From Dromaius novaehollandiae (Eukaryota > Chordata > Aves > Casuariiformes > Dromaiidae): DNA of 64,000 bases. Below are positions 48,835-60,993 of this stretch, piece by piece; position 1 is the first letter of the stretch; each line of letters starts with the position of its first letter. The position numbers and the translations under genes are program-made. The stretch is from assembly GCF_036370855.1 (NCBI RefSeq), contig NC_088098.1, forward strand, positions 141,008,721 through 141,072,720, given 5' to 3'. The notes beneath the pieces are model-generated. The model saw only the letters and a list, made by a program, of their open reading frames with translations. It did not search any database and was not told the origin of the DNA.

Positions 48835-48849
48835 AAAAAAAAAAAAAAA
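48835..48849. repeat. Poly(A) tract, 15 bases
   Basis: Homopolymer run; no adjacent retroelement seen. Confidence 0.85.
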
Positions 48850-49671
48850 CATGTTTTTGTTCTGAATAAAGTTTAATGTAAAAGCTCAGCAGGTACTTTC
48901 TGAAAAATAAGCAGCAGCAAAACAGGCTTCAGTTTCAGATAACAGGATGCTTGTAACAGTGAGGCTTCATCATGCCACTGAACTATAGAAATAAATATAA
49001 AAATATTATAAATATATATATATAAAGATTGTAGAGATGCTGGGGTGATGTGTGGGCAGCAAGATTAAGCCCCATTGTACTTCACTGGGCCATTTCACAA
49101 GTAATTATTTTTATCTATTTTCAAATAATTGTTAGAGAGTCTCTCTTTATTCTCCTTTTTTTGTTTGTTTGTTTTGGGCTTTTTTTTTGCTTTCTGCACT
49201 GAATGTTTTAGCTCCAGCAGAGAAAATCTTATTAGCTTATGTCTCACCAACCATATTAAAATCACAAATCATATTTTGGGACCAGATGTACAGGCAGATC
49301 GGACATACTGGGGAATCGTGTATTTCTGAAATCTACATGAAGAGTATTTGGAATCTGGGTGGTTCTATCTTATATTGTCATTTTTACTGCCATCACATCA
49401 ACTTTTTTCCCAATGGACAGAGAAACTATTTTTTTTATTTCACATTTTAACAACAGGTTACATTTCTTCATTTGCAACATCTTATGCATATCACTACATC
49501 TTAAACAAGGCCTGTTTCTGTTCACAGTCTCACTGAGGGGTTTGTGTTATCCGAAAGTCTGCATCCATCTGCCTTGAGCTGTATGCGTTCTCCTGCCGTG
49601 TCCCAAGACCCAGTTACCTAGTGAGTGAGAGACCTACTAGGAAGAGAAAGACTACATTTGTTTCTGATTAT

Positions 49672-49730
49672 ACCCAGTGACTTCAATAGCACTGTATGGG
49701 ACATTAACAGAATTGCAAATTCTGGCCTCA
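49672..49730. repeat. Possible relic of an old amniote repeat
   Basis: CCCAGTGACTTCAATAGCAC followed 30 bases later by AAATTCTGGCCT resembles the centre and outer arm of the palindromic repeat whose other arm type is seen at 44932. Degenerate; based on recall. Confidence 0.35.
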
Positions 49731-49989
49731 GAAATCCAGTTAATATCTGACATTATTTACTTACTGATAATCTAAGAGCCGTTAACTAAAATTACTCTCT
49801 CTTTCACTTTGACTCCTCCAGAATCAAGGATGAACGTAAGTGGTGGAATACAACCAATTACTGATTCTACTTCTTCTGGTGTTCAGCTGATTTACATATG
49901 CTGTCCTTACTTATTGTTCCACTGTTAAGCGGGCGTGTTTGGAAAAAAAACCACAAGAGTAATAGAGATGAAAAATCCCCTGTTATGGT

Positions 49990-50152
49990 ACTATAATATA
50001 ATTATACATATATAATATGTACATATTACATATTTCATATATATTATATATATATTCTATATATATTTTACATATATCATGTACATATATATAACATATG
50101 CATAAAATATATACAGACATACATCTATTATATAATACATATATGATGTACT
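49990..50152. repeat. TA-rich low-complexity block, about 160 bp
   Basis: Almost only A/T with TATATA, ATATGTACATAT and CATATATC motifs, many of them self-complementary. Decayed (TA)n/(TATG)n microsatellite. Confidence 0.85.
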
Positions 50153-50231
50153 ATTGCACAGTAAAACCTCCTTCTAGATTATATTGCAGTACAGTCATTC
50201 TGGGCAGTAAATCTTTCCCCTGCTTTGCATC

Positions 50232-50256
50232 CTGTCATATCATATATATATGACAG
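50232..50256. repeat. 9 bp inverted repeat
   Basis: CTGTCATAT (50232-50240) pairs with ATATGACAG (50248-50256) around a 7-base TA-rich loop, close to the TA-rich block. Confidence 0.7.
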
Positions 50257-50342
50257 AATATTTATGAAGGAGCTGCGCTATTCAGAAAGATAATATAAAG
50301 TTAGATAGATTCCTTCAAGCAGTATAGACATATACACACTTC

Positions 50343-50356
50343 AAAAAAAAAAAAAA
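50343..50356. repeat. Poly(A) tract, 14 bases
   Basis: Homopolymer run. Confidence 0.8.
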
Positions 50357-51392
50357 TTTCCATTAAATATAGAGGTGGGGAAATTAAATAAAAGAACAAC
50401 AGCCAAGTAAATGTTGAACTAGTTTCACAAACAAATCACCTCTCCACTTTGTACCCTAGCCCTGTTTCAATGAGGAGAGGAACCAAAGTACTAACCAGTC
50501 ATGGACACCTGGAAGAACTGCTATGTGACATAAATTATTCCCCATGTATGTGACATTTTATTATTCTCTATTCTCCTGTCCTGTGATCTGAACTGAAAGA
50601 CTCAGTATGTGAGAGAAGGCACAGCCTCAAAGGCTTAAGATAGCATAGTTCAAATGTGTTTCTGCATGTGGAAACAAATTAGGGATTAGAAAACTCCAGA
50701 CTGTGAGAGAAGTGGAAGAAGAATTTTGCCTTCCACACAACACACAAGCCAAGCCTGTGTCCTTTGAACATTTGTCCTCAAGTCTTCCTTAAGGCCTGAT
50801 CGAAGAAGAAGAATTAATGTCTATCTTTTACACATGATTCCTGTAATAATATGCAGGAGTATGCACTATTTCCTTCTTTGTAGAATTTATGGAATATGGG
50901 AACTACTAGTAATGCTAGTATGGGTTTTAGAAAGCTGCTGTGAATACCTATGTATATCTCTGCATGACCACACAGGTGCTGCCATCAATTTGGGCCCCTT
51001 AGAGAAATGGAAAAGAAACAACAAATATAATAAAGAAGTTAGATGTATATAATGTCTTGATATAACATCTTTCATTTGTATATCTGCACTTAATAAAGCA
51101 GGCATAGTTACTAATTTCCACACTCCATTCAGGAGAACTAGAACACAGAAATACTAAATGATTTTCCTAGCATTACCTTGTGTAGCAGAAATAACAGGAA
51201 AGAAAACCCAGTCACCTGATCACAGCCTTCTGAGACACATCCTGAGCTGAATGTGCCGTGGTACTTCCGAAAAACACAGTACAAAAGGCTTAATAGAAAA
51301 AAGTTCCATCTTAAATCAAAAAATAGGTTCAATTTAATTATTTAGCAGTAGTTATTAATGCAGAAAGGAGCTTTTTTTTCACTACTTTTAGC

Positions 51393-51425
<33 letters not shown>

Positions 51426-51427
51426 GC
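51393..51427. repeat. (AG)n microsatellite
   Basis: About a dozen AG units, then AAAG interruptions. Confidence 0.85.
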
Positions 51428-53662
51428 AGGAAATAGAGAACATATGAGACTACCCTACATGTACTCATGCAGTAGTGTAGTGACAGAGGTAATTGTCACT
51501 TGATGGTGCTGTGGCTCCATGGCTGTCTTTCTGCAGCTCTTCCACATTACCACATTCAAGACGCAGAGTGTAAATCTTCCCTGACAAACACAGACCTCAA
51601 AAGTTCAAATTAAGACCATGATATCAAGCCTGCCTTTAGCATGGAGCCAAGCAACAGCAAGGCACACAAGCCCAAGGAAAAGATATGGTTGTTTGTCAGT
51701 GTATGGTAGGTACTTGATGGACTATCTACCAAATGAATATAGTTAGGATCCAAGTGTTAAGCATAAAGAAGAAATAGAAGAAGATGATGCTACAAGTCGT
51801 CTGAAAGCAGGAGCTGAAAGTTGATGATATCACCAACATTTTCACCTTGTTTTTACATTGTTTTTTCCTGTGTTTTTATATTCTCTTTGACCACCAGTAA
51901 TTACTCTGTAAAGCTGGACAGACTAAGTTGTAAAGTAAATGGAAAAGCTCACTCTTAAGAAAACACATAGCTGTTAAAAATTTACATTTATAGAGAAAAG
52001 ATGTAGAATAAGTCATGCATAAGAAGTTGGACTTCAGAATTAGGTTAATTAGAATAACTCAAACAATGATGGTTTCAGAGGCATTTTGGAAAAAAGATGA
52101 TTGAAGTTTTCAATAACAAAATGGATCAGTTTTACCTAAAAGAATGTGACAATGCAAATGCACAAGTTTTCACTGATTCCTCCCCCCCAAAAGTCCCAAA
52201 CCCATGATTTTTACCAAAATCAACTTTCTTTTTCTTTGGTTATTCTACATTTGGGGATAGAAAAGACGAGGCAGCTGGGCAAAATAAAAATAGAATGACT
52301 AATTAGTAACATTGCCCATCACTTCCATTTTTAAGACCCTGATTTAGTTTGTTTATAAGTTTGCCAAACTTCAGCCATCTGGACTAAAATTTCCCAGTCT
52401 GTAGGCTGATTAAAATAAAAAAAAAATTAAAAAAAAAAGAATAAAGCTATCTAGGCACTTTTATGGATTAGAATACAGGAAAATACTTTGTTCTGCCATT
52501 GTAAAAGAAAAAATTATGACCTTTTATTTGAAAACTCTAGTCCTTTTTCCACTTTGGTGGAAGAATTTCAAAAATAGTAGGGAAAGGACATTTATAAGAA
52601 ATGTGACTCTTCTCTCACCCATACAAAAATCTGCACAAATAGGTCAAATTTAAAGACTTTTTTAAATACTGCAGTTCACACATGCTCTCTGAAGAATTCT
52701 TTGCTTTAAATATCTTCAAAGATTTCGTCACCACTGGTCATGCTTCAATTTGGGGGCAGAGAGTGCTTGAATCTACAGCTGATCTCCCATGGGCCACACA
52801 AAATGCCTGTACTGGTCACACAGACACCATTTTTCTGACATCATAACATTTTTTTCTCAGAGGAACCAAGTATAAGGGAATTAGAACAAAGACAGTGAGG
52901 AGAAACTGAAACGAAAAGAAAAATAATAAACTGGAGCTTGGAATGGCTAAAACAAAAACTGAGACAAGAAGAAGGAGGCCAGATAGGAGACTTGAGAAGA
53001 AAGGAGCAGAACAGGTAAAGCTATCAAGAAAGGCAGAGATGACTCTATGAATATCAGAGTGTAGTTCTTGTCAGAACCTGAAATGGTACCTAATATTTTT
53101 CAGTCACATCATGTTTCTGCTCGCAGTATGTACCTGTGAAAGTCTTGAGATATCCTAGCCTGCATACATGAGCACAATGTAAACCTGTTATTCTAGTAAT
53201 TCAAGTGATAAAAATTGTGTTCAGGAAAACTAGAGGTTTTCTCTTAGCTGATGACACCTTTATTATGACACATAAAGAAAGCCTATTTTCAAGTGTTTTC
53301 ATGCCTCATTTAGCCCAAGGAAACTATACTATGTACTGCCCTGTCCAAAAGAGCTCAATGTCGTCTGTAATTACTGACTATGCTATTAAGTGTGCACACA
53401 GAAGATTTTAACTGACAAGCACAGTCTTGATCTTTTACAGGTATTTTTGAGCTTAACTTTACAGCTCAAAGAATGTAATTTAATGAGTAGTTTTAAGTAA
53501 AACTTGCTTTATATGCAACATCAGGAGTCATAAACTCTTTTGAGAAGAATAATTTTGGAGCTGAAGCTTATCAAAGACATGTGCCATTTTCTGCATGTTT
53601 TCTGTGGAACACAGAGATAGTAGAATTGGAACCTATTCTGATATTTTTAACGTATATTCATT

Positions 53663-53677
53663 AAAAAAAAAAAAAAA
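53663..53677. repeat. Poly(A) tract, 15 bases
   Basis: Homopolymer run. Confidence 0.8.
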
Positions 53678-54819
53678 GAGCCATTCTGATTTGATGAGAT
53701 ATTTTATGTTAGCTTTGAACTAGGTTTTATACCTCATGACTTTTTCCATAGGCTTTACAGGACCATTGTCTAGAGGATTTTCTTAGTGGGGGAGAAAATT
53801 TGAGGATTTGTACACTGAACTAGATCTCACTAAATTTTGATTCTGCTATAACCTGTGAAGTTGAGCAGGTTATTTAAGTACTTAAGCAAATGTATGTATT
53901 TAAAATCTATTTGACTTCAACATGTACATCCATATTTGTCAGACACTGGCAGATTGGGGTCTTGACTACTTTACGGTTTTCCCAGGAAGAAATAGGGATA
54001 GGATCTTCCTAGTGTACCTCTTCCTTTTTTTTTTTGCTGATTATTTAGATTGTAGAAACATCTCATTGCTTTGGTGTACAGCATTGCCAACCATTTGTAA
54101 AGCTTTGTGTATAAAAACACACATTTAATGCCTTAAGCATGCCTTTAAAATCTTACACAGTAGGCTAAGCATTCAATATTTTGCATAAAAATAATTGTCA
54201 CAAGATATCTGGTAAGGTTTTAGTGAAAATCAAAAGAACACATGAAAGATAAACTGCAAAAAACAGGCAGATATATTTCAGAATATTTGTTGTGAGACAT
54301 GCAGAACTGATGGCAGATGCTTATAAGAGTAATCAAGCAGCATAATCAAGGGGACAAGTGTAGCACCACATTTATGCAAATTCTGATGAGTATAATGAAT
54401 AAAAAGGCAGAAGACACCCTTGATATATAATGAAGAATATAAACAAAAAAGAAGAAAAATGCTTACAATGTGAATTTGCAAGCAGAGGCATAGCAAAATT
54501 AAGGATATAAAAAACCTGCTGGAAGCTGACAGCTCAGAAGGGAAGAGATATTAACCTCAGGGTGATTTCCATCTGTTACTGCTAACTAATCTGAACCAGC
54601 TGAAGTCAGGCACAGTAATGTAAGTGTATGCATATTAGACAGACTTTTAGCTTTAAATCCTTTACACATATATCCTGTATTAATACTGTAGGTTCATTTT
54701 ACCTCGGAGAAAAAAAGTATAATATTTCCTTTGCTTGACAGCTTTCTTTTATATTCCATATCAATATCTACATATTTCCAAGGTATCTAGTCATTAAGAA
54801 CTTAATGCCCTAATGAACT

Positions 54820-54960
54820 TAAATTACTGTTGCAATGAATGATAATGAGCAAATCAGTCTATTGCAATTAGCCATGTTGTGATTCTGATCTTGGGTGTGG
54901 CTTCCAAATGTTGCTATATAACAAATTAGTGTAATGACACATCTCAAACTGTAAAAAAAT
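54820..54960. promoter_or_regulatory. Possible conserved noncoding element
   Basis: Balanced, high-complexity sequence with several homeodomain/POU-type cores (TAATGA, CAATTAG, ATTAGT) and CCAAT-enhancer-like TATTGCAAT. The look resembles vertebrate developmental enhancers, but conservation cannot be tested here. Confidence 0.15.
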
Positions 54961-54964
54961 TTCT

Positions 54965-56815
54965 GGATTTTAGCATGGTTATTCTCTTTCTTCTTCTTTA
55001 ATTTACTCCTGATTTTATTCTGCTGTTCAGTAAACAGAGATGAGTGTTCTTGCCTTTCAGAAAATGCATAGTAACAATTGCGTGGTGCCTTGCTGATATG
55101 TAAAGGTCATGGTATAGCTATGCTAAGAGCAAGAAACTGCATCTCAAATTCCAAGCTTAGCCATCCATCCCCATACTCCCAATGCCCTGCTTCTGGGAGT
55201 GGGACCACCATTTATTTTATTAAAAAAGCATCATCTCTAAGCTTTACAGAGACAATATTGTTATTTCTGAGTCCCCACACTGAATCTTTAATTTTGCAGC
55301 TTTAAAAATATATTCCTTTAATATAACTAAACTAAAAATGTGTTACTCACATTAACACCTCCTTACCAAAAAGTATTTGAAAACTGAAGATCTTTTTCTA
55401 TAAACTGACAAAGGCAAAAATAGTGATTTCAATTTCATCTACCTGTAGTACTATGCCTACTGCTTTAGATATGCATACAGATTAACTCAGCCACCAGTCA
55501 GAGCATTCTTAATTGATTTAAAAATAATAAATCCAAAAGATTTTGTTTGCCAGGAACATTTATTTATATAAATGTGTATATTTTATACAGACTATGTTAT
55601 AAAACCCGAGAGAATTACCTAATGAATCTAAACTATAGAGATATACATAAAGACATTGTAACACTTCTCTTTGCACACAAAAGGGTGGCAGGTGAAAATG
55701 TGCTGCCACAAATACTAACTAACCCATTTGTCATTTTGGTGTATTTGCTGCGATTGTGTTCTGCAATTCTGAGGGCAGAACAGAGGAATGACACCTGGAC
55801 ACACTTGACACAAAGTGCTAAGGGCCTTCTAATACAGCATTTGCTCTGTGTCTTATAGCAACAAGCTCACAGTATTCATTTGAAGGCATATGTACAGATT
55901 CATACACAGAACACAACAGGAAAGCACTTAAGCAGTCAGACATGTTTATTGTACTTTGATTGCCCCACAAAAGACAGAGATAAGTGGCTGTTTCTCCCAG
56001 AGCTGTTTTTAAAGCCAGCTTGACAGAACTCAGAAGAAACTGTAATTGCAGTCATATCTGACTACTGGATGTGGTGGGGATAATATTACCACATAACAGC
56101 AACCAGTCCATGTCATTTGTATCATCCTCTGCATCTACACAGATGTATTGGTTTATGATTTATGCTAAGCTACCATAACCAGCCATAGTATTTGTTTTAT
56201 TGGGCTGCAAGGCTATGGCAAAAAGTTGCATGAAACAGGCTGGAGAGCTGCATGAACCTAGGAACCCAGAATAAACAAAGGCAGCATGATAAATCATATA
56301 CCTTTGCCCTTCTGAGGTACCAACAGTTGAAACCAATGTGTTCCAATTTATTTACTGGAAGGGGTGGCATAACTGTCAAGCAAAGAACACAGTCGCCAAA
56401 AAAAAAACCATTACGCTACCTCTTTTGGGAGCATGATCCTCACAGCCAGTTCTAACTCCAAAATTTCTGAGTTCTTCAACCCACTGTTAACAACACCAAA
56501 TTTCCTTGCGTGAAAAACATGAGATCCCAAGGCAAGAATTTGCAGCAATAAGAACAAACGGTCTCCAAAAACAATGTTGTTCAAGTACAAGTTGTTACTG
56601 ACCAAGGGAAATGCTGGTATTCTGCCAAAAGTGTTTGTTAGTCTTCACAAGCTGTTTATGATCCATTGAGTAAATGCAATAGCTGGAGAGAAAAACAAAA
56701 AATAGTATGTCCAACACAGAAGTTATCCCTTCCTTTTCTTCCTTTTCACTTTCTCAAGCATAATATATGTTCCTGGCTAAGCAGAATTGCTGAAGATACA
56801 GCAAGTGATGGAAGG
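54965..56815. other. AT-rich noncoding stretch
   Basis: No gene or repeat seen. A 103-codon plus frame (55547-55858) has no recognisable domain. Confidence 0.5.
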
Positions 56816-56818
56816 CTG

Positions 56819-57416
56819 ACAGGATGCTGGGCTGCATTAGTAACAGCACGGTCAGCAGGCCAAGGTAGAGGATTATTCTTCTGTAACCGGCACTTGTGAG
56901 GCTGTATCTGGAGTACTATGTCTTGGCCCCCTCCAGCCTGGAGAGATGTAATAGAGTGGAGTGTGTCCAACCAAGGGCCACAGAGATGGCTGGGGGACTG
57001 GGGCACACAGTGTTATAAAAGAAGATGAGGGAGGTGGATTTGTTCAGCCGGCAGAAGGCAAGGATAGGATATCCAGTTGCTGTTTTCAGGTATGCAATGG
57101 AGAGTCACAGACAAGATGGAGACAGACTCTTCTCAGACGTGCACGGCAAAAAAGGACAAGAGGCAATGGACAGAAGTTACAGCAAGGGAAATTTTGATGA
57201 AATATAGGGAAAAACATTTTCACAGTGAGAGTGGTTGAGCACTGGAAGAGGCTGACCAGAGAGGCTATGGAGTCTCTGTCCCTGGAGCTATTCAGAACAA
57301 CTGAGCCTGAGCAACCTGATCCAGCTATGCAAATAGCCCTGCTTTAAGTTGCTTTGAGTGTGGCTATATGACCTCCAAAGGTCCTCTCCAACCTAAATTG
57401 TTCTATGACTCAATGA
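56819..57416 (+). mobile_element. CR1 LINE, 5'-truncated, plus strand (about 600 bp)
   Basis: The sequence follows the CR1 ORF2 C-terminal region and 3' end in order: GGCTGCATTAGTAACAGCAC..GTCAGCAGG, then CTGGAGTACTATGTCTTGGC, then CCAGCCTGGAGAG, then ACTGGAAGAGGCTGACCAGA, GAGTCTCTGTCCCTGGAGCT, and finally CCTCTCCAACCTAAATTGTTC with the tail TATGACTCAATGATT. The reading frame is broken repeatedly, so it is inactive. The start is approximate. Its tail is directly abutted by the LTR at 57421, which therefore inserted later. Confidence 0.85.
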
Positions 57417-57420
57417 TTAC

Positions 57421-58350
57421 TGTTGAAATGCTAGATGTTGCCCCTTGTGGTGGGCCTGAAGGCCTGAAGGAGCTGAGGGACTGAAGTCCACTAGTGGAAT
57501 ACACCCACATACACACATACGCACACACTTACACACTGGGGTCTCTCCAGGAGCTGGTCTTAGACACTCAGTCTATCCAACAGACTGTGATCTATCCCCA
57601 GACTGTGATCTTTTCCAGTTGCTGGTATCTGGACCCTTGAGCCCCTATATTTTGTGGTTCCATTCAGCTGGTGCTTACATCTCTTCTCCTGATTGCTGGC
57701 TAGTCCAGCTTTAAGTTTGCAAGCGTTCACACCAACACAGAATAGAGAATGTACCCACGCAGGTGATAGGTAGAAATAGCATTTAATAAGAACACAGGAC
57801 AGACTGCAGTGATGGAGTGCAGGGCTCAGTCAGATAAGCATTTTCCCACTCTTGACTTCGCCATCCACCTTGATTTGCCCCTCACCTTTCCCTAGCTTTT
57901 TCTCTAAATGCTCCCCTAAATATCCCACTATGTTTTGCACACTCCCACAGTCCTCTTAAAACATCGTTAATAACATTTGCACAGTCCCAAAATGCTCTTC
58001 CCCCTGCATCCTATAATGAGCCCTATCTCCTCTAAGCAGTAACCCGCGTCAGTCTGCGAGGCCTTCTGAGGAGGGTTGGCCGAACCCCCTTGGGGGGTTT
58101 CACACCAGGGCAAAGAGCTGATGAGTCTCCTCCGATGGTTCAGAGTGACAGCTGGCTCAGGGTGCTCCATGGGCGCTCGTCAGGGCACTGGGGTTCCTCT
58201 GCCCCTCGCAGCCCCTCTGATCCCCCTGGGTCTCTGTGCTCACTGTGATTAGCCTTTAGTCACACAACCTAACAGCAAGTACAAACTGCTATGCAAGAAA
58301 GCATATGTTTGGTTGTTTTTTGCTTTTTTTTGGTAGCAGAGATAGCACCA
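57421..58350 (-). mobile_element. Probable solo LTR (about 930 bp), minus strand, nested at CR1 tail
   Basis: Left end TGTTGAAATG and right end GATAGCACCA give TG...CA termini, flanked by an exact TTAC at 57417-57420 and 58351-58354. Read on the minus strand it runs TGGTGCTATC ... GCATTTCAACA, with an ATTAAA poly(A) signal (complement of 57782-57787) and about 360 bp of following R/U5 containing a CA/TG-rich microsatellite (57505-57538). Composition is clearly more GC-rich than the surrounding DNA. No internal retroviral genes are present. The orientation rests on the poly(A) signal, and a four-base duplication is short support, so the exact ends are provisional. The family is not assigned. 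Confidence 0.5.
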
Positions 58351-58359
58351 TTACATTAT

Positions 58360-59968
58360 ACATAGCAGAAGCAATTAGAACAGCCACACTCGAGCCAAGT
58401 TTGGTGGGTGTAAAAGACCTTCATTAAAGTCTACTGAGCACCATCAGACAGGTGATGGAAGGACTGAAATGGAAGAAGATTTCTTCTTTCTCATTTCTTG
58501 AGAAAATACTTTGACATTCTGTCTTGTGCAGCTGCTTAGGCAGCATAGAAAGTGGCAAGTAGATTGTAAAATATTCTGGTTGATGGGGCTTAATCCAGTC
58601 CTGGCTCATAGGTTTTTTAATATGGAAAAAAAATCTAGCCTGGTGGGAATCCCTGCAGATTTATCATTTACTTTGCATAATACAATCACAAGATCTGATC
58701 ATCCTTGTTCATTCACAAATAAGTCCAAATCCTAGAATCCACTTAACCGCACCTGTGCATTTTAGGCAGCTTCATAAGAATGAATATGAAGCTGTTTCTT
58801 TAAAGAAACTTGCAGAGAAGAAACGGAAAGAAAATGTTGAGATTTAAGAAAGTAAAACAGTTACTAATCAGATTGGCTATTGTGCTCTTTCTAGGTGAAG
58901 AGAGTCAAGCTAGCCATATTTTCAATCTCCTATTCACCTTGTCACATTGTTTTGCCAGTTTATAAAGCAGGCAAGCACCTGTGCTACCATTACCACCTAG
59001 AAGTTTCCAGATTATCACCATTTATCTTTCAGATGATACCTCAGTAAATGTATACCCAATAACAGTTTCATCATGTACTGTGCTGATTTAATGTCCTTCC
59101 TATTAGAGTGATTTCAGTACAGAGTGGAAATTATCATTGTGTCGGCTCTAATGATATATAATATAATATAAAACTAATATGGTGTAAGCGGTATTAGAGG
59201 TTTTATATTCACCATAGATAACTAATTAATGCTATCTCAGTATGCTCAGTGGGGTGAAATGAAGGAGCAACAATTAACTCCAGTGGCCTGTATTCACGTC
59301 TTAAGCTGGATTTATTCCAAAGGCCAATCCTTCGTCTTGCTATGAATGATCATTTGGGCTGCAGAGCTGAAGATGGCCAGATATAATGTGAACATTGCTC
59401 TCTCAGGCAAAACCGACTGTAAAAACAGATATGCCTTTTCCATGCCACGCTGGTGGACCAGGAAAGGTGGGAGAGAACTTTGATCTTAACCAATTACTCA
59501 GGATTTTCAAGTGATATTACAGTAGTATTCCCTAAGAAAAGTAAATAGAACATATTACTGGTGATAATGTGTTGAAAAAAGACTTAGAGTTACAATATAG
59601 ACACCCAGCAATAGCTACTTTTCAGCTTTGATACAAGAACTTTTTCTGGACCAAAACACCGTTGACTAGTTTCAGTCGCCGAGCCCCCTTCCAACCAAAT
59701 CCCAATCCAAATGAGAAAAATTAAATCTTGTCTACCATTACTAGCAAAAACCCCGAACCATCACCCTACTACTACAGTGGAAAAGCATGGAAATATATAA
59801 CAGATTAATATTCTCAGGCTTCTGTTCTTCTCTTTCTTCAGAAATGTTATGACAGGCAAACAAAGAAGTTAGCTTTATTTTCAATGAAGTATATATTTAT
59901 TTCAGTTTGACTGTTTCCCATTTGTACAACAAAAGGAAATTATACTAAAGTTGTCCTTTTAAGTATTT
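58360..59968. other. Noncoding stretch, no gene seen
   Basis: AT-rich to balanced. 59090-59340 looks higher in complexity, with homeodomain-type TAATTAAT and CAATTAA cores, and could be regulatory. The open frames are short. Confidence 0.5.
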
Positions 59969-59973
59969 GTATT
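59969..59973. repeat. Target-site duplication, left copy (GTATT)
   Basis: Identical to 61184-61188 and flush with the TG and CA ends of the 1210 bp LTR. Confidence 0.7.
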
Positions 59974-60402
59974 TGTGGTGGACAGATGAGTGAACTTTTG
60001 CCTTAAACATTTCTTGGTACATAAGGTGCAAGCAAACCATAACCCCGAGCAAGCCATCTGTTCCCGGCGGAAACAGGACTGAGCTGCTGCGACCCCCAAA
60101 ATGGTCTCCCTGCGACCACCCGGGACACACCAAGCCTGCGCCAAACCAGGGCACGATTGGGCAGAGACTTTGGGACCTGGACTGTAAATTATTGCTGCTT
60201 AGCACAACTTTTATAAAACTTGCTTAGCCTGAGTAGCTAAATTTGCTGAAGCCTTAGGCCGCACTCCCTATTCAGTGAGAAAGGGCCCCAGAGCTGGTGC
60301 AGGTTGGAAAGATAAGGGAGTTACAAGCAGTTTGCATTCCTATGCTTCACACTCCAGGAGGGAGGATGTCAAGGCTTTGAAGTGAGGCCTGCTTGGGCAC
60401 CG

Positions 60403-60601
60403 GGACCCTGGGAAACAAAGCCTCCCCTCACTGCTGAAACAGTGTTAACTTGGCGGGTCTGGATTATATTCTCTTTGTCAGGACCTTGGAAGATAACACC
60501 TACTGTCACTGCTGGGGCAGTGCTAATTGCTGGAACAACACCTGTTTGTCAGGGCCTTGAGAGAGAAGGGCAGAACCCGAGGAATCAAAACATATCTGTC
60601 A
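60403..60601 (+). repeat. Three imperfect tandem repeats in LTR U3
   Basis: Units at 60403-60480, 60481-60551 and 60552-60601 each start near GGACC(C/T)TGG or GGGCCTTGAG and end in TGTCA. Units 1 and 2 share a CTCACTGCTG..CAGTG / GTCACTGCTG..CAGTG core. Unit lengths shrink (78, 71, 50 bp), so the repeats have drifted. Position and form match retroviral enhancer repeats. Confidence 0.6.
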
Positions 60602-60750
60602 GCAGAAACTGCAACAGTAAAGATAAGGGAGAAAAACAGCCTGCCTAGGAACAACGATGAGACCCAATAGGGAGCAGGAGACCCCAGACCTAAAATTTAC
60701 TATTGGTCTGAACTACCGCATGAGGGGTGGGAAACTTAATTTGAAAAACC

Positions 60751-60758
60751 TATAATTG
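60751..60758 (+). promoter_or_regulatory. LTR TATA-like box
   Basis: TATAATTG lies about 28 bp before the GGGGTCCCTC that probably starts R. Confidence 0.5.
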
Positions 60759-60778
60759 CCCAGGGATTTCTTTGTTTG

Positions 60779-60951
60779 GGGTCCCTCTTCGGAGGCACCC
60801 AACTCGAGCTGTAACTACTGCACGCGTGTCATTACAATTTATTTATTTAATTTGCCTTGATTTGGCTCCGAACTTTTCAGCGGGAACCTAGGGTCAGACC
60901 CTGCTCGAGTTGTAATTACTGCACGTGCATCGCTAAAATTTACACCCAGGG
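60779..60951 (+). repeat. Duplicated segment in LTR R region
   Basis: CTCGAGCTGTAACTACTGCA at about 60803 recurs, diverged, as CTCGAGTTGTAATTACTGCA at about 60904. Each is followed by CG(C/T)G..TC.(T/C)TA.AATTTA. The spacing is close to 100 bp, so the transcribed repeat region was partly duplicated. Confidence 0.65.
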
Positions 60952-60993
60952 TGAAGAGGACCAACAGGACGCCGCTGGATCCACGGGTGGTGA

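Larger units (their letters stand above)
47210..54810. other. AT-rich noncoding stretch rich in simple sequence
   Basis: No gene seen. It holds a T21 run (47788-47808), A-runs at 48835, 50343 and 53663, the TA-rich block at 49990-50152 with a following hairpin, a GA microsatellite at 51393-51427 and an old repeat relic at 49672-49730. Confidence 0.5.
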
